A stretch of 40,292 nucleotides of DNA from Zancudomyces culisetae (GCA_001969505.1 LSSK01000960.1:1-40292), one strand, 5' to 3'; shown: positions 10,519-22,729, counted from the stretch's first letter. Translations and numbers: made by a program. Notes: a model not told the origin generated them from the letters alone.

Positions 10519-12615
10519 TCAGCTCGTCGCAAGCTTGGTTTCTAAAAAGTCGGCAACATCTACTGGTTTCATTGTTTTATATCCCAAAACCGATCTCTTC
10601 AGGTGATCCCACCTTTCTCTAGCGGTGTGGCAGTTAGCCGCAACATTGGAACTGGATAATTCTGCAACAACTTTTTTCCAAGGAATCCGCGCATTATGGG
10701 TTAGGTATGCGTTTTTGATGGCCCTGATCAACAGCAAATCCATGCTGCGGGTCCACTGGGCAGCCAGTTCAATGTCATTATCATGTTTTGTATTGAACCC
10801 ATTCCATTTGCCCCTACATTGCGCTGCGTTTCGTGTTTGAACCAATGAAGCTATTTGCTCCCAAGACACCGATATTTTCGCACCATAGACAACTTTATAT
10901 GGTTGAATATCGGCCTTTTTCCGTAATTTGTATATTGAGTCGATCAAAAGGCGGGTCTCTTCTTTAGTCCATGGTCCAGTTTGTCTGGTGCTTTTGTTGG
11001 GTTTTATGTATCTCCACCTATCTCTACAGTTAGTGCCAGTGCGACCCATTCTTCTTCCGATGACCTCCCAACGGGGACCTAATCTTTCGTACCAGCTATT
11101 TGTTGCATTTCAAAATAAATGTTATAGCCCAAAGATATACTCAAATTATGATTGTGATTTGCTTGTTTATAGAGTGTTACAGTTATCAAGTCATCCACAT
11201 GTTTCAATTTAGTACATGCATATATGAGCGGGTTGCCAGTATATAACCATCTATATATCACGCTTTCTTATAAAAAGCAAATATAAGCCAAGTAAAATAT
11301 ATATAAATAACGCTTACAAAAATAACTGGTTGTCTTCTGCTTCTGACCAATTTCCTTTGTAGTTTTTAGGGTTATAAATCCTTTTAATATGATGATAAAT
11401 GGCTTGGAGTGGTCTGTTAGTGATTGACCCGCAAATCTGCCTCCAAACACCATTGTATTCCTCCTGATCATTTGGATTTTTCTGGAATAGGAATTGAAGC
11501 AACGAATCTTTAGTCCAATTCTTTTGCGCGCAGACACGAGCTATTGCCTCTGATATAATACTGTCTTCCTCGTCTGTAAACTTCCCACTTGAGTACGTTA
11601 TACCATGAGACTGTTTTAGTTTCTTTAGTCGATGCGATGAGATCCACCTTTCACTGACAGATACCTTTTTTTGATTGTCTCCTTCGCTTGTGTAGAAAGA
11701 GCTATTTCTGTTAAAATTTGCGGCATCTTTGTCGAATTGCAATGAAGCAGGCCGTGGAAGTAGCTGTACCCCAGTCCCAACTTTGCCAGCTTCGCCGTCT
11801 ACAATTACGTCCCTACGCCATACAGGAGTTGGTTCGGGTGTTATTGTTATTTTACTATTCTTTTCCACAACTGGGGTTTTTTTAGCCACCGACTCGTTGG
11901 TTTTCCTGAAAGCTGTGCTTTCGGCGACCTGGATCATCTCTGACACTATACCAACTGACCCGTTTGAATTGCCATCTACATATTCTCTACCTCTTTTTGG
12001 GTCTATCGGATCTGGAAGAATTTCTGTGGTTTCTCCTCTTCCCAGCTCATATGAATTAGGATGCTCCACATCCTCATCTATTTCGGTGTTTACGAATTTT
12101 AGTTCTTCTCTGATCCCACCCGAATTTAAAATTTCTTGTTTTAGTTGCCGCACCAACTCTGGATTCGATTGAAAGTTATGCAGCAAAAACAGCTCTATTC
12201 TGCTCCTCAATGTGGAGAATAGCTTCTCTTCCTCTTTTTTCTCCAGTTGCAAGCCGTTGAAAAGTGCTGTAGAAACATTAGAATTCTCTACCAATGCAAG
12301 ATTGTTCTGCAAAACAACATTTCCACCATCCTTTCTTTCAATCAGTACTTGATTTAGGGATTCTTGGAAAATATCGATAAGTTTGTCGGCAGGTATAATC
12401 TCGTGTACCTTTATAAACATACCGGTCAAACGATCAACTTGACCCTGTGCGGCATTGTGTGTCGCTTTCTGGTTATAACTATGTCCAGGCTGTTTGCTTC
12501 TTTTTTTGGAAGAGCTTTCTCTTGCAGTTTTCGATGTTTTCGATAACTTCGACGCTTTCGATATTTCATTCAGATCATTGCTAGCTGTTCTCTTTTTTTT
12601 CATCAGAGCCTCCAT
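10519..12615 (-). CDS. REB1: Reb1/TTF-I-type Myb DNA-binding protein
   Basis: Two exons, 12615-11318 and 11095-10519, joined over a 222-bp intron (GTAAGC donor, ATAG acceptor). The phase-2 junction restores ...EDNQLFFWYERLGPRWEVIG..., giving 624 residues. The N-terminus is basic with NLS-like KKKR and KKRSK clusters and a disordered acidic middle. The C-terminal half carries successive Myb/SANT repeats: GKFTDEEDSII (~340), GNWSEAEDNQLF to CRDRWR (~420-463), GPWTKEETRLLIDSIYKL to CRGKWN, and AQWTRSMDLLLIRAI to ARERWDHL. LGPRW..IGRRMGR...CRDRWR is the signature of Reb1/TTF-I proteins. In yeasts and animals these bind rDNA terminators, stop RNA polymerase I and block replication forks, and act as general regulatory factors. 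Target sites here are unknown. Confidence is high for the Myb family, moderate for the Reb1 name. Confidence 0.85.
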
Positions 12616-13694
12616 TTTTCATGTACAGGTTTGATACATTTGAACAACCGGTGCTATGGATTGTATCAGTACAATTGTACCTCGATAAAGATGTTCAATG
12701 TAGTACTAAATATACTGGCTGAAAAGTAAAGAAAGACTACCTCTCTCTCTAAATTTAGACCTTTTTTAAAAATTCTATTTTTGCTAGTGTTAGGAGGAAT
12801 AAAATCTTTAAACTTTTGTATTTACATATTCCTAGCTAGACTAAAATATCATTCAGGAATTCGAGAGCAAAAAATTATTTCCGTGCGAATTTGTAATTTC
12901 CTCATATCTCCAAATCATCTTTTTGAAGTGAGCTTGATAAAAACCTAACCGCTGAAAACAAAAAGTTGCACAAATTCATGTGCAAAAACCATTCCAAAGT
13001 AATAAAAAAGATGTTGTTACAGAAGCACGTAAATTTCGCATTTATGAAGGTTGTCTGTGACAAAGTGGAAAGCGGAAAGCGGAAAGCGGAAAGCGGAAAG
13101 CGGAAAGCGGAAAGTATATAAGCTAATCGCATACCAATTTTTTGGATAAACACAAAATATATAGAATAAATCACTATTACAGGCTCCTGGGACTAAATTC
13201 AGTATATATAAAACAAGTCCATCATGGTATGTCTTTTTAAAGAAAATGAATGTTGAATGGAAATATTTAAAAACTTCAAATACTGTAAAGCTAAAAACAC
13301 ACACACACCAGTTGATGCATTTAAAGTAGAGTCAGTATACATATCACGAGTATTCCAGTTCTAGTATCGTAGCGCTCTATATAAAGGCGAAAGAAATACA
13401 TTTTACTTAGAATCCGGTCGCCGAGGAAGATTCTGGTTGTTCTAAACTCAAAAAAATAAGACTCCATGACATCAACATGCTTTATTTAATTACCAAACTT
13501 TTTTTTTTTTTGACAAACATTAAATTAACAAACTACAGGAAATAATAGGACAATAAAGAGCTGTTTGGTTTAGTAACAAAGCTTTTTCATAAATTATTAA
13601 TACCGGTTAATATTTTACCATTTAATATGCGCTTAGTTGAGGAGATGGGGGAGGGAAAGAACTGCATTAAAAAGAAAAACAGGGCGAGACGTAA
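12616..13694. other. Intergenic: Reb1-like promoter side, with a heptamer array
   Basis: Lies between the start of the Reb1-like gene and the stop of the zinc-finger gene. The main feature is the GGAAAGC tandem array at 13067-13114. A 12-base T run is at ~13499. No coding sequence recognised. Confidence 0.5.
13067..13114. repeat. Tandem heptamer GGAAAGC, six full copies plus a partial
   Basis: Six exact head-to-tail copies of GGAAAGC followed by GGAAAG, 452 bases upstream of the Reb1-like start codon. A G/A-rich strand with a 7-bp period is unlike the AT-rich microsatellites elsewhere. Confidence 0.9.
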
Positions 13695-15062
13695 TCAAAC
13701 AAAGCCCTGTACTTTTGTAGTCTCAGAAAAGGAGACATTTGAGGGGAATGATTCAGAAGCCGAATTAATTATAGTGGTATCAGTTCCAGTTGTGGAGTGA
13801 TCTTGACTGCTTTGAGTTCCCATTGTCGAAAAAAAATCAACACTCTTTTCATCACTTGAAGATTTAAATTCCAAGTCAAAGGGAGAATCGCTGATGGGGT
13901 TGCTTTTTTGTCTTTCGTGGATTTTTTGATGTCTTCTTAGGTTGCTCATTACAGAGAAGCTCTTTCCACAACCTTCGGAGGTGCAATGATACGGCTTTTC
14001 GCCGGTATGAGAGTTCATATGTGTAGCCAGCGTTGAAGGCCTCGCAAAAAATTTGTGGCATACACTGCACAGGTATCTTTTACGCTGTGAGGATGAATAT
14101 TGGTGGTTTCCGAATCTTACATTAGGATTGATTAGAGGAGAAAATCTATAGAAATTTCCAGGTTGTACATCAAATTTTGAGACAATGGTAGGATTATTTG
14201 GGCTGTAGCCAGTATTTGTAAAGGGGTTTTCACAGTATTCAACACCAGCGTGGCCCCTTATGTAAGACATGTTATTTTTGGGGCTTCTAAAGAGATTCTG
14301 CTGGTTAATTGAAGGCAAGCTATAAGCTCCGGGATTGTAAGCAATAGGACTTACTTGAACATCACCACCAATATATCTATTTGCATTTTCAGGTTGATTC
14401 ATAAAATCGTTAGGCCTAAAGTTGGCCTTGTCATTAATTAGGTAGGGTGGTTGGGTTATGTAACATTCAGGTGTTTGTGCGTAAGCAACTGTTGGGCTAA
14501 CCAGAACTCTGTCTCTATTGGTCATAGTTTTGGGAGTTTTGTCGTAGCTACCACAAATCGAATGGTTAGAATGTGCACTAAGTGTGTTATCCCCTCGTAT
14601 GATTATACCTGGTGTCGAGCCATCCAAATACTGTGGAGCTCTCGAACTTCTTGGAGTAGTTAGTGGAGAATTGTAGCTGTAGCTGTTTTGGTTGCCCTCA
14701 AAGTGTTCTCTTCCATTAGACAGTCTTATTTCATTCTGTGGTATATCTTTACCGATGTATCCCACATCGTAGCTTTTAATTTTGGGGTTGTATCCATTAA
14801 TCATGCACTTTTCAATACTTTCTTGGTTGCCGAATGGAAGATCTATTCCTACAACACCTTTACTCAGCTCATTCTCCGCTTCCTGTGGTGTATTTGGCAA
14901 AAAATCTCTAATATTCAGACCAAGTAATGGTTTTGCTCCTAGCTCATTCTCAAACCCCAATGGTTTTTGACAGTTCGCTTGCCATTGTAGATACTGGTAA
15001 TTTTCATTTCCAAATAGCGCACCATTGTGCTTTTTTTCAAACATACCCTGACTCATATCCAT
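13695..15062 (-). CDS. C2H2 zinc-finger transcription factor, two fingers
   Basis: Single exon, 455 residues. Two classical fingers sit at 330-382: C332, C335, H348, H352 (C-x2-C-x12-H-x3-H) and C360, C365, H378, H382 (C-x4-C-x12-H-x3-H), joined by the canonical linker HTGEKPY. The helices RPSTLATHMNSH and VMSNLRRHQKIH closely follow the two-finger factors common in early-diverging fungi (Azf1/Crz1-like pairs), where the second helix reads S-N-L-R-R-H. The 329 residues before the fingers are Asn/Pro/Tyr/Ser-rich and disordered; the C-terminal ~70 residues are Ser/Thr/Asp-rich and could be an activation region. The target and the pathway cannot be told. ATG codons at residues 1 and 3 are both possible starts. 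Confidence 0.88.
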   Translation of the reverse strand: MDMSQGMFEKKHNGALFGNENYQYLQWQANCQKPLGFENELGAKPLLGLNIRDFLPNTPQEAENELSKGVVGIDLPFGNQESIEKCMINGYNPKIKSYDVGYIGKDIPQNEIRLSNGREHFEGNQNSYSYNSPLTTPRSSRAPQYLDGSTPGIIIRGDNTLSAHSNHSICGSYDKTPKTMTNRDRVLVSPTVAYAQTPECYITQPPYLINDKANFRPNDFMNQPENANRYIGGDVQVSPIAYNPGAYSLPSINQQNLFRSPKNNMSYIRGHAGVEYCENPFTNTGYSPNNPTIVSKFDVQPGNFYRFSPLINPNVRFGNHQYSSSQRKRYLCSVCHKFFARPSTLATHMNSHTGEKPYHCTSEGCGKSFSVMSNLRRHQKIHERQKSNPISDSPFDLEFKSSSDEKSVDFFSTMGTQSSQDHSTTGTDTTIINSASESFPSNVSFSETTKVQGFV

Positions 15063-18000
15063 CTTCTCTTTTGTTTTTTCTTTTGCACTTGTTTGAACAA
15101 ATCAAGTTGTGTTGGTTGTAGTTATTATAGTATTTGTATCTTAGACTGTAGCTCTAGCTGTAGTCGTAGTTTTATATATAAACGTGTATGTGGATATGGA
15201 ATATTGATATGTAAGTATATGCGTGCTTTAAGCGTAGTTGGATGCCTCAGGTTATTTATTGGAAATTATGCTTATGTGCTGAACCCTTGTTGCTCAAGAT
15301 TAATTTATCCTTTATTGCTGGAACAAGTACCTCCACTTCGGTTTTCGGAATAATGTTAGAGCCCCTTAATCAGCGTGTAAGCTACAGTACGTAACCAGTT
15401 TGTATTCAAGAGCAGTTAGACGGCCGTAAAAGTCAGTATAGTATCAATTTTTCATTCGTGATATCCAAATGCGATGTTTAATTCAAATTATACACCCTTC
15501 TTTTTATTTTCTTTGTAAAGAGAGAATCCCTAAAGGTGTTCAACAGGAATTTATAGTCAAATCAGTTAATTGATACCTGTATACGGAGTAACTATTCTTT
15601 CGTATTGACAGAGATAGAGAGAGGCAGGAAGAGAGGGCCTTGTTACTCTGAGAATTATTCTAATACTATTATACAATGTGCTAATGAAGCTTTTCTTGAT
15701 GCGTTAGAATATGATTTTTTTTTGGTATTTTTCTGTTAGGCTATCTTTTGAATAACGCTGATTTGAAGATAACGATACTAATTCTGCTTATAAGTACGGA
15801 TAGAAAAGTAAAACTTGAAAATAAATTATTAATTTCACAGTCCTGATTAATTTATTATATATATATGTTTTTTTCATACCGCTTAAAACCACCATGTATC
15901 ATTTCTTTTATTTACATACGCACTATACCTACACTATTATAATCAAGATTTCAATGTATACTACTACGAAATTTTTTTTGCCATAGATTTGTTGAATCAC
16001 TGTTAAATATAAAACACCCAAACACACCATATACTGTTGAAATGAACGGCTTGTAGTCTAGAAAAAGAAATAGAATCGAAGGGTATCCAAAGCAGTTGAT
16101 TAATCCCCTTCCCTCTTAGTAACACACGCCTCTATCCTCTCCTACCTTGCCAACTCAAACTTGCTGTGTCATCAAGTCATTTAGCTAATTTTTTTCATCC
16201 GACATTAATCCACCACTGAGGTTTGTAAAAAAAAAAAGGTGTCTATCACTTTTCAGGGCCTTTTTTTTTGCCCTATAGTGAATCGGTAGAAGTTGCACTA
16301 TGGTGAGGTTTAAATTCATTTTTTTTTCCATTTTAATGATTTACACTTAACAATCTGCAATATGAAGTTCTCGTTCTTTTTTAGGCCACCTCTAATATTA
16401 ATTCGCCATATTTTACCCTAGAAGCCAATTTGCCATTGCCAAATTCCTGAAAAATAATACCAATCGCTAATTCATTTTATTAATTGCGAGTAATTTACAA
16501 AAAAAAAGGGTGCTAAGCACATTAGTGGTAATACACATACTCATACCTTTTTTTATCATGGGTATTTGAACGGTTTTAAACTTATTCAATGAATTCTACT
16601 GTTTTTCTTTTTTAAGTGCTATTAACTTGGAGTGTTTCAGGGATTTTTTTTTTGAAAGACCGATCTATTTCTAAACACTGATGCATACAGCCTCATTTAA
16701 TAAACAGACCTTTCTACAAAAAACATGTCAATTCCAGCAAGGATATTACATAAAAAAAAACTTGACCGCACAACATTCTAGTTCTAACATGTTTAATTAT
16801 TACGGATGCTTGTTCTTTTTCAGACCTTGGTGAAAGGATGTGGTGTAGTACAAATATAATGTCTTGAGTAACAATCATGATAGCTTCAGGGCAATTTTAA
16901 CCGCACCACTTCCTTTTCTTACCTGTAGTAAATTGAGGTTATGAAATGCGGATATATTTTAGGTTGGAAAAATGACGCATATAACCAATTAATAAAATAT
17001 CAAAATTTGTAGAAACCCGCCTGAAAATGCCTTATAGGTCATGTAAGTAGAAGTGTCCCTACCCGACCCTAAATGAAAGGCATAATATTTTATTACATAT
17101 GCAACAGAAAGCAAGGAAGGGTGGACAGTGTTCCATAAACAAACAAACAAACTTACAAACAGGAAAGAATAAACCTCCCATGTAATTCGCTGTTGAAACA
17201 AAGCTGCACCAAAAAAAAAGGGCGAGGTTTCTCAAAAACTTGTGCGCTTCTAGCCACTGGATATCGCACTGTCAAGCTGATACCATACGTTATGCTCTTC
17301 TTTGAAATTTAAAAAAAAATTTTTTTTTTGGTGATGATGTGTTTGATATGATTTCCCATGTTATTAATAACTCCTATATTCCAGTGGAAAAGTTGAGAAG
17401 AATGAAGTATATGAGTGGTAATGGCTCAAATTTTCAAAATTTGAAGTTGGCGATTACTTATAAGTTCGATTAGTAGTATATGTCACTATATATTCTATTG
17501 ATCTACATCTTTCAGTCGTTTTACCCATTGCCAAATCGCCTTTACTCTTTGCGAGGTTAGAACAAAACCTCCTTCCCCTTGCCCTCCCCCCCCCCCAACA
17601 CTTTCCTTTGGATCTACAAGAAAGGTGCATTGTTCCTTTTAAAGATTAACTTTTGATTGTACTATTCAAAACCTCAAGAACACCTTTCTTAATTATTTTT
17701 ATTCTTCTGATTTTGGCTTATAGTCGGCCCAAAAAATTTTGGAAAAAACAAAGTGTATAGATTTACCATGTTCTGCAATTTTGAGATTTGCAGTAAATAC
17801 ATATACATATCGTTATAAACGAAGTACGTTTGAAGTAATGGATAGTGATTGCAATAAATTTATACTTCATACGGCCGAATTCATATGAAGCTTTGTAAAT
17901 CACTACATTAACACTCCGAAGAGAAAGTCAGATACAAGTATATGTATACCCCTGTGTGCACGATATGCACTTGCTCCATCAGATTCTCCTCCTCAGTTTG

Positions 18001-18346
18001 GAGATGTATCAGCGAATACTCTAGCAATTCTGACTTTCAGGTAAAAGCAAATTAGCCGAATTATGGCATACTCAACTGGGATTTGTTGAGAAAGTATCAA
18101 TTTGATTAAGCGCTTAATTTTTTTGTTTTTTACTTGTAAAAATAAATAAATGAATCCATCTGTTAGAGTATATAAAAGAGTTGGAGTTATAAGGGTCTCA
18201 AATTGCAACTCATTTACAATGGGCTGTATTTAACCAAGCTAGTTCAGGCCCATTCTGCAATGAAGATCCTTCCAAAAGCGTAAAATAACAAATGTTTGTA
18301 ACCATTTGCGCATAGAATTTTTCATTTAAATATGTTTTAGTAGCCT

Positions 18347-18570
18347 ATGAAATCATATCTTAGTGATACAGTAACACAATTTTGTACTTTAATCAGGGAT
18401 CGCCGTTCAACTAATTCAATAAGGAGTGAGGCAATTACTAAAGATAGCTATTTTTGCTTCAAGTGCGGAAGATTGATGCAACATCTGTGTTTCTCATCAG
18501 TATTTTATTAGAAAAGTGAAATTAGCAGAATTTGTCCTAACTGCCTCTTACAATTGCCCCACATTTAAGG
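18347..18570 (+). pseudogene. Possible broken zinc-ribbon ORF
   Basis: From ATG 18347 a 54-codon frame ends SYFCFKCGRLMQHLCFS...FY, stops at TAG, and continues in the same frame as KSEISRICPNCLLQLPHI before TAA. The pair CxxC...CxxC (CFKC and CPNC) with polar residues around it resembles a four-Cys zinc ribbon interrupted by one stop codon. No parent family recognised; chance is possible in so short a stretch. Confidence 0.25.
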
Positions 18571-19450
18571 TATGTTGTTATTACATGTAGACTGCAAATT
18601 GCAATAAAGGAATAAAATTTAATATAATTGAGGATTGACTCTTTTATGCCCCTACTTCCTTTTTGGTAAGAAAATCACAATGGGAAAAAGAAAAGTACGT
18701 CTTTTAAAGTGCAAAAGTGTGAGTAAATAATGTGAATGTATGAAGTTGTGAGTGTATGGAAGTATGAAAAATAATGAACTAGTGGGAAAATTGAGAAAGT
18801 AGCGCCTTAATCTTCTGTGGAGGATTAAAACTCAACAAAGAACAGATAAAGGGTTGTTGAGCTCGCACCTACAAAAGCATACTGGTTATCATGCTCGATG
18901 CAATAGTGTGCAGTTGTAAGTTCAATCTCTTTTTTGAAAAGCTACTTGAGATAAACCACAGCAGTTAGTATCGTATTTATTTTGTTCTGAAGACTGCAAG
19001 TTATCACTTATTATCCATATTAAATCAAGCAAGTAGTAGCACGCTACGACTCTCTGCAATCACTATTGAGTGTTATTTTATAGAGTACATTTATTTTTAT
19101 TTAAGCAAAGTATAGATATAGAGTTGATTGGTTAATGCATTGTGCCGAATCCACTCGTTAAACATACTATGTCGATATCAAAACTACCCTGCCTAAATTT
19201 GAGTTCATTTGGCTATATTAGTAAATAGGCTAAAGTGTCACTTGTGTATACTGTTCGATTACAACTAGAATTACTAACAAATTACATAATATTAGAACCA
19301 AAATTAGACATCACCTTCTCTTCTAATTCTATTTTGATAGAACCAAAGTTCATTAACCTTCATAACAGGTTAAGGTGTTTGAAATTAAGCATGGAAAATC
19401 GTGGTTTCTAACAACAACAAAAAAGATGTATGAAGGTGTAATTTGCTGTA

Positions 19451-19485
19451 GTATGGTATGGTATGGTATGTGGTATGGTATGGTA
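19451..19485. repeat. GTATG pentamer microsatellite
   Basis: About seven copies of GTATG with one two-base interruption. Confidence 0.8.
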
Positions 19486-19555
19486 ATGAGCGTATTGAAA
19501 AGAAATTGAAAACAACGGAAGGGATCAGGATAAATCAATTACTTCCTTAAGTACC

Positions 19556-19732
19556 AGGTTCAGCTCGATGGTTTTGTGTTCTTTATTCGGGTGTTATTCC
19601 AATTTTTCTCGGTCAAGTTATCCCACAGGTTTTTCTTAAACCTGAAATTAATTCGGGTCAATTGATTTGGACACTATTAGCTGTTAATTTAATTTTTAAT
19701 CTCCCAGGCAATTATATTGCACCATTTTGCTA
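19556..19732 (+). pseudogene. Hydrophobic coding-like fragment, unidentified
   Basis: A frame open for about 57 codons, after an in-frame TAA and without an ATG at its start, encodes a membrane-like peptide containing GVIPIFLGQVIPQVFLKPEI and LIWTLLAVNLIFNLPGNYI. Composition and third-position bias resemble a real transmembrane protein exon. Two AG acceptors (CCAG and TCAG) stand at its start, so it could be the last exon of a plus-strand gene or a relic. I could not find matching upstream exons or name the family. Confidence 0.3.
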
Positions 19733-20037
19733 ATAGCAACATTAATAATGCAGCGTTTGGTAGTGAGTAATCATCAATCTTTTAGTGCAAAAAACCAGGA
19801 TATACTCTGAATTATTTGTAATAAGCACCAGTTACGCAACCAACCAAAAAACCTTGTGGTCTCTGTCTACACAAAGCATAAATCCAGCATATTTGATAAC
19901 CAGATACTGTGTATTGATATAAAATTCACTTGGTTTACACTTCTTCCAGGAATAAAAGGAAAAAAACACTAATATTAAAACAAGTTGAATCAAGTATATT
20001 GAGAATATGTATTATTTATAGTAAAACCATTTGGGTA

Positions 20038-21533
20038 TCATCTTCTATCAATCTCAGAAATTGGAAGGGTTTTCCAGAGTCCAAACAAATAATTAAGACG
20101 AAGGGCCAAAAGATCAAGAGCCATCTGGATACTGTCTCTAACTAATGACATCCTGCTACCCTGTACCTCGTGCCAATTGACCGGAACCTGGATGATGGGA
20201 AAGCGGTAATGCTGGGCCAATAGCAACACTTCAATGTCAAAAATAAACCTTTCAATATGAAGCTGTGAAAAAATAGTTTTTGCAGCTGTTCTATTGAATA
20301 GTTTGAATCCACATTGGGTGTCGTCAATTCCACGTACACCCAATATATTTACGTATAGCTTAAACCCAGATTGCAGCAGCTTTCTAACAAAGCTCCTCTA
20401 ATGAAAATAATATAAATAACCAACTTTGTTGTTAAAATGGTATTTAAACATATCACACAAAACATGTTGAAATTTCCATATCAATCGGTCCATACAAGGT
20501 GAATTGAAATAAAGAGAAGAGCATATTACCTGTACAACAATGGTGGTGCTGTCTACTATTGGTCGCGTACCAATTGCAACAACACCAGAAGACTTATCCA
20601 CATTTTCAGAAGTTATTCTATCGAGCAAGTTATCGATGTCCTTAAACCGGGTCGCGCCATCAGCATCGCAGAATAAAACATATTCGCCAGAGCAAGACAG
20701 AATTCCCTAATAGATATTCAAGCTGTTACTAAATTGTACTAACTATGAGTGCAAGACTAAACAACCATAGTTGAATGAATGAAAATTATCATACCTGTGT
20801 GACAGAGCCACCTTTTCCTCTATTTATTTCCATCACAATAACTTTGAGATTAAGATTGTGCTTTCTCCCGAACTCAAGCGCAATTTCAGTAGTCTTGTCT
20901 GAAGAACAGTCGTTGACCAAAATGATCTCATAGGTAAAGGGAGTACGTGGTGATTCTTTAGACTTTCCATGATTTTTTTCATTTGGTTTAGGGTTTTCTC
21001 TGTTTTTGAGATAGTTGTAAATGTCGTTCAATAAAACAGGCAGGCGTTCTTGTTCGTTGTAGGCAGGTATAATTATAGAAAGAAAGACAGAAGGCTTGTT
21101 AAATATTGAATCAACCTTTTTCTTTTCTTTTGTCGTTGAGCTTTGATAATAGGTTTCAGCCTCCGTTCTTTGTCTTGGCTTTGGAGTTTTAAAATGGAGT
21201 AGTGAAACCTATTCAAATAAAAGATAGATAATTAAGAATATGATTAAATAGCAATAAACCAAGAAAGTTTATAGCACATACTTCACTTCCACACGCTTTA
21301 TTTTTTTTGGTGCCTTTTATTTCAATTTAGTTTGAATTGTTCACGAAGAATGAAATTACAAATTGCAATAAAGATAAAAATAAAAATAAAAACAAAAATA
21401 TTTGGAATGGATGTTTGTGGATTTAAACTTGGTTATGTTGATATATCTATAAAGTGCTAATACTTACCAGGAATGAGATCACCACAAAGAACACAGAGGC
21501 TAAATATTGAATAACACAATTTAGACAGACCAT
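20038..21533 (-). CDS. ALG5: Dolichyl-phosphate beta-glucosyltransferase
   Basis: Four exons: 21533-21468, 21208-20795, 20706-20530, 20397-20038, all junctions phase 0, giving 338 residues (yeast Alg5 is ~334). Exon 1 encodes only the N-terminal membrane anchor (NCVIQYLASVFFVVISFL). The GT-A family 2 domain follows: SIIIPAYNEQERLPVLL (66-82), EIILVNDCSSDKTTEIA, INRGKGGSVTQGILS across the exon 2/3 junction, CDADGATRF with the metal-binding DxD (Asp174, Asp176), then GVRGIDDTQCGFKLFNR and a VNWHEV segment. It transfers glucose from UDP-glucose to dolichyl phosphate at the cytosolic face of the ER, supplying the donor for Alg6/8/10 in N-glycan assembly. All motifs are intact. DPM1-type mannosyltransferases are the nearest alternative, but the N-terminal anchor and GFKLF motif favour ALG5. 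Confidence 0.95.
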
Positions 21534-22729
21534 CGGGCTTAGCTTTGAAGTATTTTTTCCTGGATATCTCTATGTTATACCACCTTTAGTGTTTTTGCTT
21601 CTATACTATAACTGTTGATCTACGGAAATGAGATACAAAAATCAAAGGTCGCAATTCTCAGTAAACTAAATTGGAGTATTTCTAAAGCGTAATAGTAATA
21701 TAAAAAAAAAGTAAATGGAACAAAGTTCGGAGTAAATAATTTTCTAATGGTTGCTATTTCTAGACATGATCAGATTTTGTGTTTTTCTGATATTTTGAAT
21801 CTACAAAAAGTAGCCAATAAAAAACAAAGTTTCTTGTTTCATTATTTTAAATTGCATATTACTCAACTTTTTATTTGCAGCTTCAAGCCGAAAAAAAAGA
21901 AACAGATATTAATAACATGTGGGTTATAGAGAGAAATATAGCACGTTATAGGATGGGTTGGCTGGTTGAGTACCACGAAAATTTGTGTAATAACAAGAAA
22001 GTGCGCTAGAGAGATGAAATCTTTTACAATTTTTTTTTCAATATGCATCAACTTGTCATTTTGACATTAAATCAGAAAATAAGCTACCTAGGTAACAAAG
22101 CGATTAGATATAACGTTTAAGGAGTTGGTACATGTGTAATTTTTTGTCAATTTTCTTTATAAAAAAAAAGTGGTTGCACTGGCAAAAGCCTAGCCAGAAT
22201 AATAACTATTCGTGCGAGTGAAGAGAGAAACTAGTTCTTGTTTCAATATACAAACAATGACCAAGCAACATCCTATAATTGGAAGGGGAAGGGGGAGGGG
22301 GAAGTAGTGTGAAAATAAATCAAAAATTAAATCTTTTGACCTGCAAGTTAGGCAAGTGGTGTAAATGAAAGTGAAAGAGTGGTATAAACTATTACCACTT
22401 ATGATCTTTAGGATACAATGTGTCAGTACCATGCTTTTTTATATAAAAAATTTACCCATCAATCATCAAATTATAACAGAATTGTGTACACAGTATATAC
22501 ATGAATTTGGATGCTAAGTACAATTAATTCCATCCTCTTCACCTTGCCCCCCCAACCCCTTCTAAAGAACCGTATTTTAAAGTGAGAATACACATGGCCA
22601 TAAAAATTGGCAGAGTATTATGATAATACTAAAGCGGTAGAACAGAACAAGAACGCTGAGTAACAAGAAACAAAAATTTATAATTAAAATATATTTTCAG
22701 TTGAAGAAATATAAAATAAAAATAAAAAA
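21534..22729. other. Intergenic, no gene recognised
   Basis: ALG5 upstream side and the 3' flank of the E2 gene. AT-rich with a GGGGAA-rich run near 22282-22301. Nothing else seen. Confidence 0.5.

Larger units (their letters stand above)
15063..20037. other. Gene-poor 5 kb stretch, no intact gene recognised
   Basis: Between the start of the zinc-finger gene and the stop of ALG5. It is AT-rich, stop-dense on both strands, with poly-T/poly-A runs and a poly-C run at ~17587-17597. Two islands look like coding relics and are listed separately (18347-18570 and 19556-19732). A GTATG microsatellite is at 19451-19485. I found no tRNA, rRNA or transposase signature. The first few hundred bases probably hold the zinc-finger gene's promoter. 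Confidence 0.5.

Noticed and set aside
10625-11212. Plus-strand frames opposite the Reb1-like exons
   Set aside because: Shadows of the Myb coding sequence on the minus strand.
13017-13304. Minus-strand frames across the GGAAAGC array
   Set aside because: The 7-base repeat gives a FRFPLSA-type peptide repeat in all frames without a gene-like context.
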